In this document: piece by piece, positions 8,075 to 16,899 of the stretch
Layout of the letters: each line of letters opens with the position of its first letter
Numbering within the stretch: position 1 is the stretch's first letter
Origin: an uncultured Pelagibacteraceae bacterium
GTDB lineage: Bacteria; Pseudomonadota; Alphaproteobacteria; Pelagibacterales; Pelagibacteraceae
Assembly (NCBI GenBank): GCA_902622955.1
Contig: CACNRP010000007.1
Coordinates: 1-39,124, forward strand
Reading direction: 5' to 3'
Length of the DNA: 39,124 bases
Made by a program: the position numbers and the translations under genes
The notes under the pieces: generated by a model
What the model was told of the DNA's origin: nothing
The model's input: the letters and a program-made list of their open reading frames with translations, nothing else
The model's database searches: none

Positions 8075-9067
8075 TTAAGCAGACTGCCCTACTCTAGTAT
8101 CTACATTATTGTATTTTATTTTATCCATGATGTGATCGATTTTTTTCACGTCAGCATCTCTTACACACATGTTTTCACTTAAATATCTTTTCCAGTAACT
8201 TGCACCTGTTTGACCATGAAATAAACCAAGAGTATGTCTCATAATTTGATTTAATCTTGTTCCCCTTTTTAACTCATCTTTAACATAAGGAATGAGTTGT
8301 TCAATTACATCCTGTCTACTTGGAACATCATCATTATTAAATATTTCTCTCTCAATATCTGCTAATAAATAAGGGGTATGATACGCAGCTCTTCCTATCA
8401 TTACACCATCTGTTTTTTCTAAATGAGGTTTTATTTCATCTACTGAAGTTATTCCTCCATTAATAATAATTTCCTCATTAGGAAAATCTTTTTTTAATTT
8501 GTAAACATATTCATATTTTAGAGGAGGAATATTTAAATTTTGCTTAGGTGTAAATTTACCTAACATTGCTTTTCTTGCATGAATGATAAAAGTTTTAACT
8601 CCTGTTGCTTTTAGAGTAGAAATAAAACTATATAAATTTTCATAATCTTCTACATCATCGTAACCAATTCTTGTTTTTATAGTTACTGGTAGTTTTGTAA
8701 CTGATTGCATTTTACTTAAACAATTTGCCACTAAATCTGGTTCTTTCATCAAACAAGCGCCAAATTTATTTTTTTCAACTTTTTTACTTGGGCAACCTAA
8801 GTTAAGATTAATTTCATCATAGCCAAAATCTTCACCTATTTTAGTGGCCTCAGCTAAAAGTTTTGGAGAAGATCCTCCTAATTGAAGTACCACAGGTTTC
8901 TCATTAATATTAAACTCTAATAACTTTTTTTTATCGCCTCTATTTATTGCTTCATCAACTATCATCTCGGTATAAAGAAGAGTATTTTTAGATATCAATC
9001 TTAGAAAATATCTTTCATGACGATCTGTGCAATCCATCATAGGAGCAACTGATACTTTCCTATTCAT
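8075..9067 (-). CDS. dusA: tRNA-dihydrouridine synthase A
   Basis: An FMN enzyme that reduces uridines in the tRNA D-loop to dihydrouridine. The DusA signature is clear: VAPMMDCTDRH at the N-terminus, PVVLQLGGSSP, NLNLGCPSKKVEKNKFGACLM with the catalytic Cys, TIKTRIGYDD, and the FMN phosphate-binding stretch INGGIT ... GVMIGRAAYHTP. The 330-residue length is normal, and the conserved Arg/His pair after MMD.TDRH favours DusA over DusB/C. It lies 22 bases downstream of rpoZ, and an AGGG precedes the ATG. Cytoplasmic housekeeping gene. Confidence 0.94.
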   Translation of the reverse strand: MNRKVSVAPMMDCTDRHERYFLRLISKNTLLYTEMIVDEAINRGDKKKLLEFNINEKPVVLQLGGSSPKLLAEATKIGEDFGYDEINLNLGCPSKKVEKNKFGACLMKEPDLVANCLSKMQSVTKLPVTIKTRIGYDDVEDYENLYSFISTLKATGVKTFIIHARKAMLGKFTPKQNLNIPPLKYEYVYKLKKDFPNEEIIINGGITSVDEIKPHLEKTDGVMIGRAAYHTPYLLADIEREIFNNDDVPSRQDVIEQLIPYVKDELKRGTRLNQIMRHTLGLFHGQTGASYWKRYLSENMCVRDADVKKIDHIMDKIKYNNVDTRVGQSA

Positions 9068-9089
9068 GGTATTACCCTATATTATTTTT

Positions 9090-9626
9090 TTATGAGTTTG
9101 AAGCTTCAGTGTCGTCTGAAGTAATGTCTAATTCTTGATTTTCTGACTCTGATACCTCGTCTAAAGAAACTTCACCCTGTTCATTCATAGTTTCTTCATC
9201 TGCCGAATTATCAACGTCTGCTGTAGCTGTTTCAGATAGCTCAGCCAAATCTTCTTTTGTTAATTGAATTTTCTCAGGGGTTTTTCTTGCTCTTTTAGAT
9301 GGTAATATTGGAGTTCCACTTTTTGAAATTTCACCTTTGTAAAGATTTTCAAAATCGTCACCTATTTCTTCATCATCCTCTGCACTATCATCAATTTGCT
9401 CAACATGTTTTCTTAATTTGTAAATAGCACTATCAGTTAAATCTGAAACTTTAATTTTTTCTTCAGCAATTTCTCTAAGAGAAATAACAGTGTTTTTATC
9501 GTTATCCCTATCAATCGTAGGTTCTATACCTGCATTGAGTTGAGTAGCTCTTTCTTTAGCAACAAGCACTAGCTCGTAAGGACTTTCTACTTTATCTATG
9601 CAATCTTCTACAGTTACTCTAGCCAT
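9090..9626 (-). CDS. rpoZ: RNA polymerase omega subunit with long acidic tail
   Basis: The first ~75 residues are a standard omega subunit: MARVTVEDCIDKV, then PYELVLVAKERATQL and a DNDKNTVISLREIAEEKI stretch, which fold onto the RNA polymerase beta' subunit and help assembly. The family is normally 70-130 residues; this one has 178. The extra ~100 residues are rich in Asp, Glu and Ser (for example DDSAEDDEEIGDDFEN and, at the end, DITSDDTEASNS), interrupted by a short basic PSKRARKTPEK patch. It should be disordered. Neighbours are dusA downstream and an MFS gene upstream; the usual spoT neighbour is not here. No Shine-Dalgarno precedes the ATG. Confidence 0.9.
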   Translation of the reverse strand: MARVTVEDCIDKVESPYELVLVAKERATQLNAGIEPTIDRDNDKNTVISLREIAEEKIKVSDLTDSAIYKLRKHVEQIDDSAEDDEEIGDDFENLYKGEISKSGTPILPSKRARKTPEKIQLTKEDLAELSETATADVDNSADEETMNEQGEVSLDEVSESENQELDITSDDTEASNS

Positions 9627-9669
9627 GCGGAGTATCTACACAGTGAACTTTAAAAAATCAAGAGCTATT

Positions 9670-10875
9670 TTATAAATAATGAGGATTTAGCTTATTTTTA
9701 ATTAAATAAAGAAGAACAATTGAACCAAAGATATAGGCCCCTGAAACAACAGCAATTTGCTCAATTGTTAAACCATTATCAATCAAAAAACCAAATAAAG
9801 CTGTACCAAAAGCGGTTGCAAATACCATAAGAGCAGTAGTTAATGCCTTTATAGAACCAATAAACTTAACACCATAAATCTCAGCCCAAGTTGAAGAGCC
9901 AAGTACATTTGCTAATCCATTAGTAACACCTAGCAATCCAAAAAATAAAAAAGAAGAAAACGAAGCGTCAAAATAATAGAGAACTATAGTAGAAAAAAAT
10001 AATGGGATATTCATATAGATGAGTAATTTCCTACTTGAAAATTTATCAATTAAAAATCCTGATATGAAAAGGGTTATTACTGATAGAATTGAGTATGCCA
10101 TAAATGATTGTGCTATAACATAAGGTCCCCATTCTTTAGAGGAAGTTATAAAAGATTGATAAACGAAAGAGCCTGTTGCAATCCAAGGCATAGCTAACAT
10201 CGTCATACAAATTATATAAAATCTATAATCTTTTAAAACCTCTATCCTTCTCCATTGTTTAATTTCTCGATTGCTCTCTTCAATTTTAGAATCCTCTCTA
10301 GTATCAAGTTTAACTTCTTTTACTAAAACATAAGTTGCAGCAGGCAAAAGTAGAATAACTATAATTGAAATAGAAACCCAAATATCTCTCCATTCAATAA
10401 AAGTTAATAAAAAAACAATTAAAACTGGCATTATAAATTCAGCTAATGATAATCCAAGCCATACTGTACTTAAAGCCCTGCCTCGATTTTTTTCAAAAAA
10501 ACGAGATATAGTTGTAGTAGCAGTATGACTAGACAAGCCTTGACCAGCTAAACGCATTAAAAAAATTCCGATAAATAAAAAAATTACAGATGAAATTTTT
10601 GAAAATATAAAACATGATGAAGATAAAAAAATAATTACATAAGAAGCAAATTTTAGAATATTTACATCATCAATTTTTTTTCCTATCCAAACTAAAATAA
10701 TACTACTTAATAAAGTAGCTGATGCATAAATTGAGCCAAATTGTCCATGAGTTATTGATAAAGCATCTCTAATGCTCGAATTAAACAATCCTAGAAAAAA
10801 ACTCTGTCCAAAGCTTGAAAAAAATGTAAAGATAAATCCAAATAAAATTACTTTTAAACTTAAACTTTTAAACAT
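9670..10875 (-). CDS. MFS transporter
   Basis: A 401-residue integral membrane protein with twelve predicted hydrophobic segments in two halves and a charged central loop (about residues 190-215, REDSKIEESNREIKQWRR). The loop GKKIDD after the second segment is the position of the MFS motif A. It has the general look of OFA/monocarboxylate-type porters, but the substrate cannot be read. Its start codon is 11 bases from the divergent dehydrogenase start, so its promoter must lie inside that gene or the transcript is almost leaderless. It may share a transcript with rpoZ, 43 bases downstream. Confidence 0.88.
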   Translation of the reverse strand: MFKSLSLKVILFGFIFTFFSSFGQSFFLGLFNSSIRDALSITHGQFGSIYASATLLSSIILVWIGKKIDDVNILKFASYVIIFLSSSCFIFSKISSVIFLFIGIFLMRLAGQGLSSHTATTTISRFFEKNRGRALSTVWLGLSLAEFIMPVLIVFLLTFIEWRDIWVSISIIVILLLPAATYVLVKEVKLDTREDSKIEESNREIKQWRRIEVLKDYRFYIICMTMLAMPWIATGSFVYQSFITSSKEWGPYVIAQSFMAYSILSVITLFISGFLIDKFSSRKLLIYMNIPLFFSTIVLYYFDASFSSFLFFGLLGVTNGLANVLGSSTWAEIYGVKFIGSIKALTTALMVFATAFGTALFGFLIDNGLTIEQIAVVSGAYIFGSIVLLYLIKNKLNPHYL

Positions 10876-10886
10876 AGAAAAAAATT

Positions 10887-11756
10887 ATGACTTGTAATGT
10901 TGCTTTCATAGGTCTTGGTGTTATGGGCTATCCAATGGCTGGTTATATATCAAAAGGTGGCCATAATGTAACTGTTTTTAATAGAACAAAATCAAAAGCA
11001 GAAAAATGGATATCAGAATACAAAGGTAAACTAGCTAAAACACCTGCAGAGGCAGCGAAGGATGCTGAGTATGTTTTTACATGTGTTGGTAATGATAATG
11101 ATTTAAGAGAAGTTACTTTTGGTGACAACGGTGCTTTTAAAACAATAAATAAAGGTGCAGTTTATGTTGATAATACTACTGCTTCAGCAACAATTGCTAG
11201 AGAAATTTATGAATACGCAAAAAAAAATGGATTCGGATCTTTAGACGCTCCTGTATCCGGCGGTCAAGCTGGTGCAGAAAATGGTGCTTTAACAGTAATG
11301 ATTGGCGGAGATCAAGAAGATTTTGATAAAGCAAAAGATAAAATTGATTGTTATAGCAAAAAAATGAAATTGTTAGGTTCAGCAGGTAGTGGTCAGCTAG
11401 CTAAAATGGTTAATCAAATATGTATTGCTGGATTAGTTCAGGGTCTCTCTGAAGGAATAAATTTTGGTATGAAGGCTGGATTAAACATGGAAGATGTAAT
11501 TGAGGTAATATCTAAAGGTGCTGCTCAATCATGGCAAATGGAAAATAGATATAAGACTATGATTGATGACAAATTTGATTTTGGCTTTGCAGTAGATTGG
11601 ATGAGAAAAGATTTGAAAATTGCTATGGATGAGGCCAAAAATAATGGATCATTATTACCTATCACTGAAATAGTGGATAAATATTACGGAGAAGTTCAGG
11701 ACATGAAAGGTAATAGATGGGATACTTCAAGTTTAATTAAAAGATTTAGGAAGTAA
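10887..11756 (+). CDS. NAD(P)-dependent beta-hydroxyacid dehydrogenase (3-hydroxyisobutyrate dehydrogenase family)
   Basis: A 289-residue enzyme that oxidises a beta-hydroxyacid (3-hydroxyisobutyrate, tartronate semialdehyde, glyoxylate/succinic semialdehyde class) at a nicotinamide cofactor. The N-terminal Rossmann motif is GLGVMGYPMA (about residues 8-17); NRTKSKAEK after the second strand is compatible with NADP use. The substrate loop is DAPVSGGQAGAENG, and the catalytic Lys is in GSGQLAKMVNQ (about residue 173). The last third is the helical dimerisation domain. It is followed after one base by the flavin-binding protein and then the 67-residue membrane protein, a likely three-gene operon. 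Confidence 0.92.
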   Translation: MTCNVAFIGLGVMGYPMAGYISKGGHNVTVFNRTKSKAEKWISEYKGKLAKTPAEAAKDAEYVFTCVGNDNDLREVTFGDNGAFKTINKGAVYVDNTTASATIAREIYEYAKKNGFGSLDAPVSGGQAGAENGALTVMIGGDQEDFDKAKDKIDCYSKKMKLLGSAGSGQLAKMVNQICIAGLVQGLSEGINFGMKAGLNMEDVIEVISKGAAQSWQMENRYKTMIDDKFDFGFAVDWMRKDLKIAMDEAKNNGSLLPITEIVDKYYGEVQDMKGNRWDTSSLIKRFRK

Positions 11757-11757
11757 T

Positions 11758-12357
11758 ATGCAACCCTCATACTATGAGGATTTCTCAGAAATTAAAAAAA
11801 AAATTTGGTCATTACTAGATAATGCTGTTAAGGACCGAAGTTCACCATTTAGAATTCCAGTATTTGCCTGTGGAAATCAAAATGATATTGATGGAAGAAT
11901 TGTTGTTTTAAGAAAATCAGATCAGACAAATAATCTTGTACAATTTCACAGTGACATAAGATCAGATAAAATTGAAATTTTAAAAGCTAATAAAAATGCT
12001 GCAATGTTATTTTATGACAAAGATGAAAAAATACAGGTTAGATTAAAAGTGGAATGTATTATTAATCATGAAAATGACATAACTAAAGAATCTTGGTCTA
12101 AAACACAGCACATATCTAGAAAATGTTATTTAGTTGATAATGGACCAGGAACAGAGACTGATATTCCAACATCTGGATTAAAGCCAGAGCTTGATAATTT
12201 TGATTATACTAAAGAACAAAGTGAAGAAGGTTATAAAAATTTTACTGTAATTCAGTGTAAGATTAAATCAATTGAGTGGTTATATTTAGCAGCTAAAGGT
12301 CACCGTAGAGCAAGATTTGATTTAGAAAATAATAAAGATAGTTGGCTAGTTCCATAG
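11758..12357 (+). CDS. Pyridoxamine 5'-phosphate oxidase-like FMN-binding protein
   Basis: A 199-residue split-barrel flavin-binding protein of the pyridoxamine-phosphate-oxidase-like (Alr4036/PNPOx_2) group. The FMN region is visible as DGRIVVLRKSD followed by VQFHSDIRSDKIE and AAMLFYDKDEKIQVRLK; a C-terminal WLYLAAKGHRRARF resembles the substrate/FMN end of the family. Whether it oxidises pyridoxamine phosphate itself is uncertain: true PdxH proteins have a different C-terminal signature. It begins one base after the dehydrogenase stop and its stop abuts the next ATG. Confidence 0.8.
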   Translation: MQPSYYEDFSEIKKKIWSLLDNAVKDRSSPFRIPVFACGNQNDIDGRIVVLRKSDQTNNLVQFHSDIRSDKIEILKANKNAAMLFYDKDEKIQVRLKVECIINHENDITKESWSKTQHISRKCYLVDNGPGTETDIPTSGLKPELDNFDYTKEQSEEGYKNFTVIQCKIKSIEWLYLAAKGHRRARFDLENNKDSWLVP

Positions 12358-12561
12358 ATGGTTACTGGATATATATTTACAGCATTTCTTATAATTTTAG
12401 GATTGGTTGTAATGAGATTTGGGAGTATTCATTTTAAAAAATTTAAAGAGGGTAAAACTAAAATTAAATCAAAGTTAAGTGGACAATTATCATTTTTAAT
12501 TTTACTTATAGTTATACTTGGGTTGATAGTTTATTCGATTAACGATCTGTTATTTAAATAA
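12358..12561 (+). CDS. Small two-helix membrane protein, unknown
   Basis: 67 residues with two hydrophobic helices: about residues 3-22 (GYIFTAFLIILGLVVMRFGS) and 44-62 (LSFLILLIVILGLIVYSIN), joined by a basic loop HFKKFKEGKTKIKSK. Its ATG follows the stop of the flavoprotein gene with no gap, which supports translation by coupling. No family recognised. Confidence 0.65.
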   Translation: MVTGYIFTAFLIILGLVVMRFGSIHFKKFKEGKTKIKSKLSGQLSFLILLIVILGLIVYSINDLLFK

Positions 12562-12574
12562 ATAAATTATTCTT

Positions 12575-12865
12575 TCAAATACCTTTTACAATTATATTTG
12601 TACCCTCAGAATTATCTAATCTTATTTGTTTTACTGGTTTGTACTCTTCAGAATTGTACCATTCTAAGGCTTTTTCATAAGATGGAAATTTAAGAACAAT
12701 AATTCGAGGAAATTTTGTTTCTCCATCAAAAATTTGAAATTCACCACCTCTTACCAAAAATTCTCCACCAAATTTTTCCACAAGTGGAGTAACTTTTTCC
12801 ACATATTCTTTATAATTTTCAGGGTTTGTGATTTTTAATTGAGCTATTACATATCCTGCTGGCAT
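12575..12865 (-). CDS. DUF1330 family protein
   Basis: A 96-residue single-domain protein of the dimeric alpha/beta-barrel (ferredoxin-like) DUF1330 family. The typical pieces are present: GYVIAQLKITNPENYKEY at the start, GGEFLVRGG in the middle, and FPSYEKALEWYNSEEYKP. The molecular role of the family is not established. The start is well supported by a strong Shine-Dalgarno, AGGAG, 6 bases before the ATG. It converges on the 67-residue membrane-protein gene with 13 bases between them. Confidence 0.9.
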   Translation of the reverse strand: MPAGYVIAQLKITNPENYKEYVEKVTPLVEKFGGEFLVRGGEFQIFDGETKFPRIIVLKFPSYEKALEWYNSEEYKPVKQIRLDNSEGTNIIVKGI

Positions 12866-12921
12866 TATTTTCTCCTATAAAAAAAAGTTAACTTAAAAAC
12901 TTATAAATATTTCTTAATAAT

Positions 12922-13824
12922 TTAATTTAGCAATTTTTCTTCTTTAGGAGCAAGTACTACTGCTAAAATTCCTCCTAAAACTATCAAAGAGCTCCCAACT
13001 ATTTCTCTCCAACCAAATGGTTCGTTTGTAAGCATGCCTGAGCTTATTACTCCAACAACAATTTCTGCAAGAAAAAGAATTGAACATAAACCTGCGCCTA
13101 ATTTACTAGGAGCCCAGAGTATTACTATTGCTGTAGGAATAAAATAGAGAACAGATATTACAAATAAAAAAGAAGACATTGAAATGAAAGCTTCAATAGC
13201 AGGCATTTCTCCAAGGTAATCAACTAAAAAAAATCCAGCAACAATATTAAATAAAGCTCCATAGAAAAAAAATGAAAATATAATAGGAAATACGCCGTCA
13301 GTTTTAACAACCTCAAGTCTTATCATTCCCCCAGCAAATATTGCACCACCCGCTAACGCCAACCAATCTCCAGCATTTTCTGGAAGAGGTATAATCGTTT
13401 GTTTGCTAAAAACTATCCATAAACCACCAAGAGCTAATGCCAAAGTAAGTACTCTTTCTAAACCAGGTCTTTTTTTTAGAAATAATATTTCAAATATTGT
13501 TGTCCAAATTGGCGTCATATAAAATAATATTAAAGCTCGAACAACATCAGTTAAAAGAAAACTTAAAGCATAACAAATAAAACCTCCACCAACTAGTAAA
13601 CCAGTTACCGGTAACTCTAAACCAGTTTCTTTTTTTTTAATTAATCTCCAAATAGCAATTGGTAATAAGATTAAAAATCCTATTATCATTTGAGCAATAG
13701 TCCCCCATCCACCTGTAAGACCGCCTTCAACAAGTATTCTTTGTGGTAACCAATAAATTCCCCAAGACCCAGCTGACAAAGCTAGAGCAAAAGCAATTTT
13801 AAAATGATGGGGATGTCTAGTCAT
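12922..13824 (-). CDS. EamA/DMT-superfamily transporter
   Basis: A 300-residue inner-membrane protein with ten predicted helices in two EamA repeats, the layout of drug/metabolite exporters. The conserved stretch LILFYMTPIWTTIFEILFLKKRP in the first repeat matches the family's end of helix 4/start of helix 5, and the second repeat carries LWAPSKLGAGLCSILFLAEI and a GSSLIVLGGILAV last helix. Substrate unknown. GC content and codon use look slightly richer than neighbours (for example GGLTGGWGTIAQ), but not enough to claim transfer. It follows the gamma carbonic anhydrase gene's promoter region on the same strand. Confidence 0.9.
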   Translation of the reverse strand: MTRHPHHFKIAFALALSAGSWGIYWLPQRILVEGGLTGGWGTIAQMIIGFLILLPIAIWRLIKKKETGLELPVTGLLVGGGFICYALSFLLTDVVRALILFYMTPIWTTIFEILFLKKRPGLERVLTLALALGGLWIVFSKQTIIPLPENAGDWLALAGGAIFAGGMIRLEVVKTDGVFPIIFSFFFYGALFNIVAGFFLVDYLGEMPAIEAFISMSSFLFVISVLYFIPTAIVILWAPSKLGAGLCSILFLAEIVVGVISSGMLTNEPFGWREIVGSSLIVLGGILAVVLAPKEEKLLN

Positions 13825-13843
13825 TTATTTAAATTAAATCTAA

Positions 13844-14356
13844 CTAAAAAATTGATTTAGAATATTTTTTCCAATTATCTTGATAATGTTTTGTATTTTC
13901 AAATACTGCTTTTTTTTCTTCCTCTGTAACTTCTCTAATGACTTTGCCTGGAGATCCAACAACTAAAGAGTTGTCAGGTATGACTTTATTTTCTGTAATT
14001 AAAGCTTTTGCTCCAATGATACAGTTTTTTCCAATTTTCGCTTTGTTTAATATGACTGCACCTATACCGATTAAACTATTGTCTCCAATAGAGCATCCAT
14101 GAAGCATTACTAAATGACCAACGGTAACATTTTTTCCTACCTTTAAAGGACAACCAGGATCTGTGTGCAAAACACTTCCATCTTGTACATTAGATCCCTC
14201 ACCAATATGAATATTTTCAATATCCCCTCTTAAAACTGCATTAAACCAAATACTTGTATTTTTTTCCAGAGTAACATCCCCAATCACGGTTGCATTAGGA
14301 GCCACCCAATTTTCGCCAGAGTTTTTTGGTTTTTTATCTTTTAAATCGTAAAACAT
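13844..14356 (-). CDS. Gamma-class carbonic anhydrase-like protein
   Basis: A 170-residue left-handed beta-helix protein built from hexapeptide repeats (for example [36 protein letters not shown]). Three His at the zinc positions are all present: His64 in SVLHTD, and His81 and His86 in [10 protein letters not shown], matching the metal site of archaeal Cam. The family (YrdA/PaaY/CaiE type) includes active carbonic anhydrases as well as thioesterases and proteins of unknown activity. It forms trimers. Its start codon is 19 bases from the divergent thioredoxin-like gene. Confidence 0.9.
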   Translation of the reverse strand: MFYDLKDKKPKNSGENWVAPNATVIGDVTLEKNTSIWFNAVLRGDIENIHIGEGSNVQDGSVLHTDPGCPLKVGKNVTVGHLVMLHGCSIGDNSLIGIGAVILNKAKIGKNCIIGAKALITENKVIPDNSLVVGSPGKVIREVTEEEKKAVFENTKHYQDNWKKYSKSIF

Positions 14357-14375
14357 AATCTATATATTTTACATT

Positions 14376-14930
14376 ATGCCTATACAAACTCCAATATGTG
14401 ATTTCGGTCAAAAAGCTATTCCATTTGAGTTAAAATCTACTGAAAATAAAATTCTTTCATTAAATGATATCAAAGGTGAAAATGGAACTTTAATAATGTT
14501 TATTTGCAATCATTGTCCATATGTAAAAGCTATTACAAAAGAATTAGTTGAAGATTGTAGTGAATTAAAAAAAATTGGTATCAACTCAGTTGCTATCTGC
14601 TCAAATGACTTTGTTAATTATCCAGAAGACTCATTTGATAACATGATCAAGTTTTCAAATGAAAATCATTTCAATTTTCCTTACTTACATGATGAAACTC
14701 AAGAAATTGCTAAAGCATATGATGCTGTATGTACTCCAGATTTCTTTGGCTACAATAAAAATCTAGAACTTCAATACAGAGGACGATTAAGAGAACTTAA
14801 AAAGTTTATTCCAGTTAAAGACGGAGAAAGTGATCTGTTAACAGCTATGAGACAAATAGCTGAAACTGGAAAAGGTCCTGAAGATCAAATACCTAGTGCG
14901 GGCTGTGGTATTAAATGGAAGTATGATTAA
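14376..14930 (+). CDS. Thioredoxin-fold peroxiredoxin-like protein
   Basis: A 184-residue redoxin-domain protein of the PRX-like group (AhpC/TSA-related, one protein per polypeptide). The redox site is CNHCPYVKAI with Cys44 and Cys47, more thioredoxin-like than a classical peroxiredoxin. Downstream it has HDETQEIAKAYDAVCTPDFF, with the cis-Pro region of the fold, and a GRLRELKKF stretch. It probably reduces peroxides or protein disulfides in the cytoplasm; there is no signal peptide. Its TAA overlaps the ATG of the next gene (TAATG), so it is coupled to the glycosyltransferase. Confidence 0.85.
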   Translation: MPIQTPICDFGQKAIPFELKSTENKILSLNDIKGENGTLIMFICNHCPYVKAITKELVEDCSELKKIGINSVAICSNDFVNYPEDSFDNMIKFSNENHFNFPYLHDETQEIAKAYDAVCTPDFFGYNKNLELQYRGRLRELKKFIPVKDGESDLLTAMRQIAETGKGPEDQIPSAGCGIKWKYD

Positions 14931-16012
14931 TGTATCTAATTGTAACTAGATCATTCCCACCTGAGCTTGGTGGTATGCAAAATCTAATGTGGGGCCTTTC
15001 AAGAGAACTGTCTAAAAACTTTATGATAAAAGTTTTTGCAGATCATATAGAAGGTCATAAAGAATTTGATGAGCAAGCCTCTTTTTCGATCGAAAGAGTT
15101 GGAGGAATTAAATTGCTTAGAAAATATAGAAAAGCACAATTAATTAATGAATATATCAAAGAAAATAAAATTGATGGTGTTATTGCTGATCATTGGAAAA
15201 GTTTAGAGCTTATTAAAACATCAAAGAAAAAATACTGTTTAATTCATAGTAAAGAAATCAACCATCCTAAAGGTTCTAGTCAAAATAAAAAAGTAGTTAA
15301 TGTTTTAGATAATGTTGAAAAAGTTATAGCAAATTCTCAGTTTACAAAAAATCTAGCGATAAAAATTGGGGTTAATGCAAATAAAGTAATTGTAATAAAT
15401 CCAGGTGTAGATCCAGCTGAAGAATTAAATAAAAAAACTTTAGATAAAGTTGAAAGTATACTTAAAGTTAAAAATCCTAGATTAATTACAGTTTCAAGAT
15501 TTGATAAACGTAAAAATCATGAAAAAATAGTTATGGCTTTGAGAAATTTGAAACAAATTTATCCTGATATTGTTTACATTTGTGTTGGATATGGAGCGGA
15601 AGAAGAAAATATTAAGAAGCTAGTAAAAGAACTAGATCTTGAAGCACAAGTTATGTTTTTTAAAGATATTAGTAATGATTTAAAAAATGCATTAATTTCA
15701 AAATCAAATATCTTTGTGATGCCATCCATAATCCATAAAAAATCAGTTGAAGGTTTTGGTATTGCTTACGTTGAAGCTGCACAATACGGTATTCCATCCA
15801 TTGGTGGTAAAGATGGTGGTGCAGCAGATGCAATTGATCATGAAAAGACCGGTCTGATATGTGATGGAAATAATCTTGATGACATTTATTCTTCAATTAA
15901 CTTAATTTTGGAAAATAAAAAATATTTAGAGCTTGGGAAAAATGCGAAAGAATTTGTGAATAAATTTCAATGGTCAAAAATAATTGAAGAATACAAAAAG
16001 ATACTAAATTGA
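14930..16012 (+). CDS. Glycosyltransferase family 4 (GT-B)
   Basis: A 360-residue retaining-type glycosyltransferase. The N-terminal domain opens with PPELGGMQNLMWGLSREL, the acceptor-side glycine loop of GT4. The C-terminal nucleotide-sugar domain has VSRFDKRKNHEKIV (about residues 186-199) and the EX7E region SVEGFGIAYVEAAQYG (about 275-290), ending with a Group-1-transferase helix. It probably adds a sugar to a lipid or cell-surface glycan. It overlaps the redoxin gene by one base and the following exporter gene by four. Confidence 0.9.
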   Translation: MYLIVTRSFPPELGGMQNLMWGLSRELSKNFMIKVFADHIEGHKEFDEQASFSIERVGGIKLLRKYRKAQLINEYIKENKIDGVIADHWKSLELIKTSKKKYCLIHSKEINHPKGSSQNKKVVNVLDNVEKVIANSQFTKNLAIKIGVNANKVIVINPGVDPAEELNKKTLDKVESILKVKNPRLITVSRFDKRKNHEKIVMALRNLKQIYPDIVYICVGYGAEEENIKKLVKELDLEAQVMFFKDISNDLKNALISKSNIFVMPSIIHKKSVEGFGIAYVEAAQYGIPSIGGKDGGAADAIDHEKTGLICDGNNLDDIYSSINLILENKKYLELGKNAKEFVNKFQWSKIIEEYKKILN

Positions 16013-16899
16013 TTTCAAATAATAAATTAGCAATTTTTTTAATTATAATCTCAGTTTTTTGTGGAACACTAATGTTAACCTTTTTAAAATTAGCACAAGA
16101 AGAAGTTAATGTTTATGTTGCTGGATTTTTTAGATTTTTATTTGGTTTACTAATTATTTTTCCATATATGCTAAAATCTAAATTTACAGTTTTTAAAACA
16201 AATCATCATAAAAAACATTTACTTAGAGCAGTGTTAAACTTGCCTTCAATGTTATTATATTTCTCAGCTTTAGTAATGATGCCAATTGAAAAAGCTACAG
16301 CTATATCTTTTGTGGTTCCTTTCATAGTAACAATATTGGCAGTTTTATTTCTGGGAGAAAAAATTTACATATACAGGAGTTTTGCACTGGTTTTAGGATT
16401 TATAGGAATGTTAATAATTTTAAGACCAGGAATAATTGAAATCTCTCTTGGAGTTTATATGGCACTGGCATCGTCTTTTATGTGGTCAATAGTAATTATA
16501 ATTACAAAAACTATCGCAAAAGATGATAGCTCGATTACAATTTTATCTTACGGATACACGTATATGACAATTTTTAGTTTTATTATTGCGTTGATTTATT
16601 GGCAAACACCTAGTTTTCAAACTTTGATTTATTTATTTTTTGCAGGTTTATTTGGTACATTGTTACATCTTTGCATAAATCACGCATACAAATTAGTAGA
16701 TGTTAGTATGACACAACCATACTCGTTTCTAAGTTTGGTTTTTGCTTCTTTAATTGGATATTATGTTTTTAGTGAAACGCCTGATCTCTTCACTTGGATT
16801 GGTGCTAGTGTTATATTTTTAGGTGTTTTAATCATGTCATATCGTGAAATGAAGCTTGATAAAGAAATCATTAGAAAACGTATAGATATTAAATCTTAA
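16009..16899 (+). CDS. EamA/DMT-superfamily transporter
   Basis: A 296-residue membrane protein with ten predicted helices in two EamA repeats. Typical family stretches are FFRFLFGLLIIFPY, MPIEKATAISFVVPFIVTILAVLFLGEKI (helices 4-5) and SMTQPYSFLSLVFASLIGYYVFSE in the second repeat. The best start is TTG at 16009, overlapping the glycosyltransferase stop (TTGA), which fits translational coupling. A basic tail (EIIRKRIDIKS) follows helix 10. Substrate unknown. Its 3' end overlaps the convergent tctA by four bases. Confidence 0.9.
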   Translation: MISNNKLAIFLIIISVFCGTLMLTFLKLAQEEVNVYVAGFFRFLFGLLIIFPYMLKSKFTVFKTNHHKKHLLRAVLNLPSMLLYFSALVMMPIEKATAISFVVPFIVTILAVLFLGEKIYIYRSFALVLGFIGMLIILRPGIIEISLGVYMALASSFMWSIVIIITKTIAKDDSSITILSYGYTYMTIFSFIIALIYWQTPSFQTLIYLFFAGLFGTLLHLCINHAYKLVDVSMTQPYSFLSLVFASLIGYYVFSETPDLFTWIGASVIFLGVLIMSYREMKLDKEIIRKRIDIKS

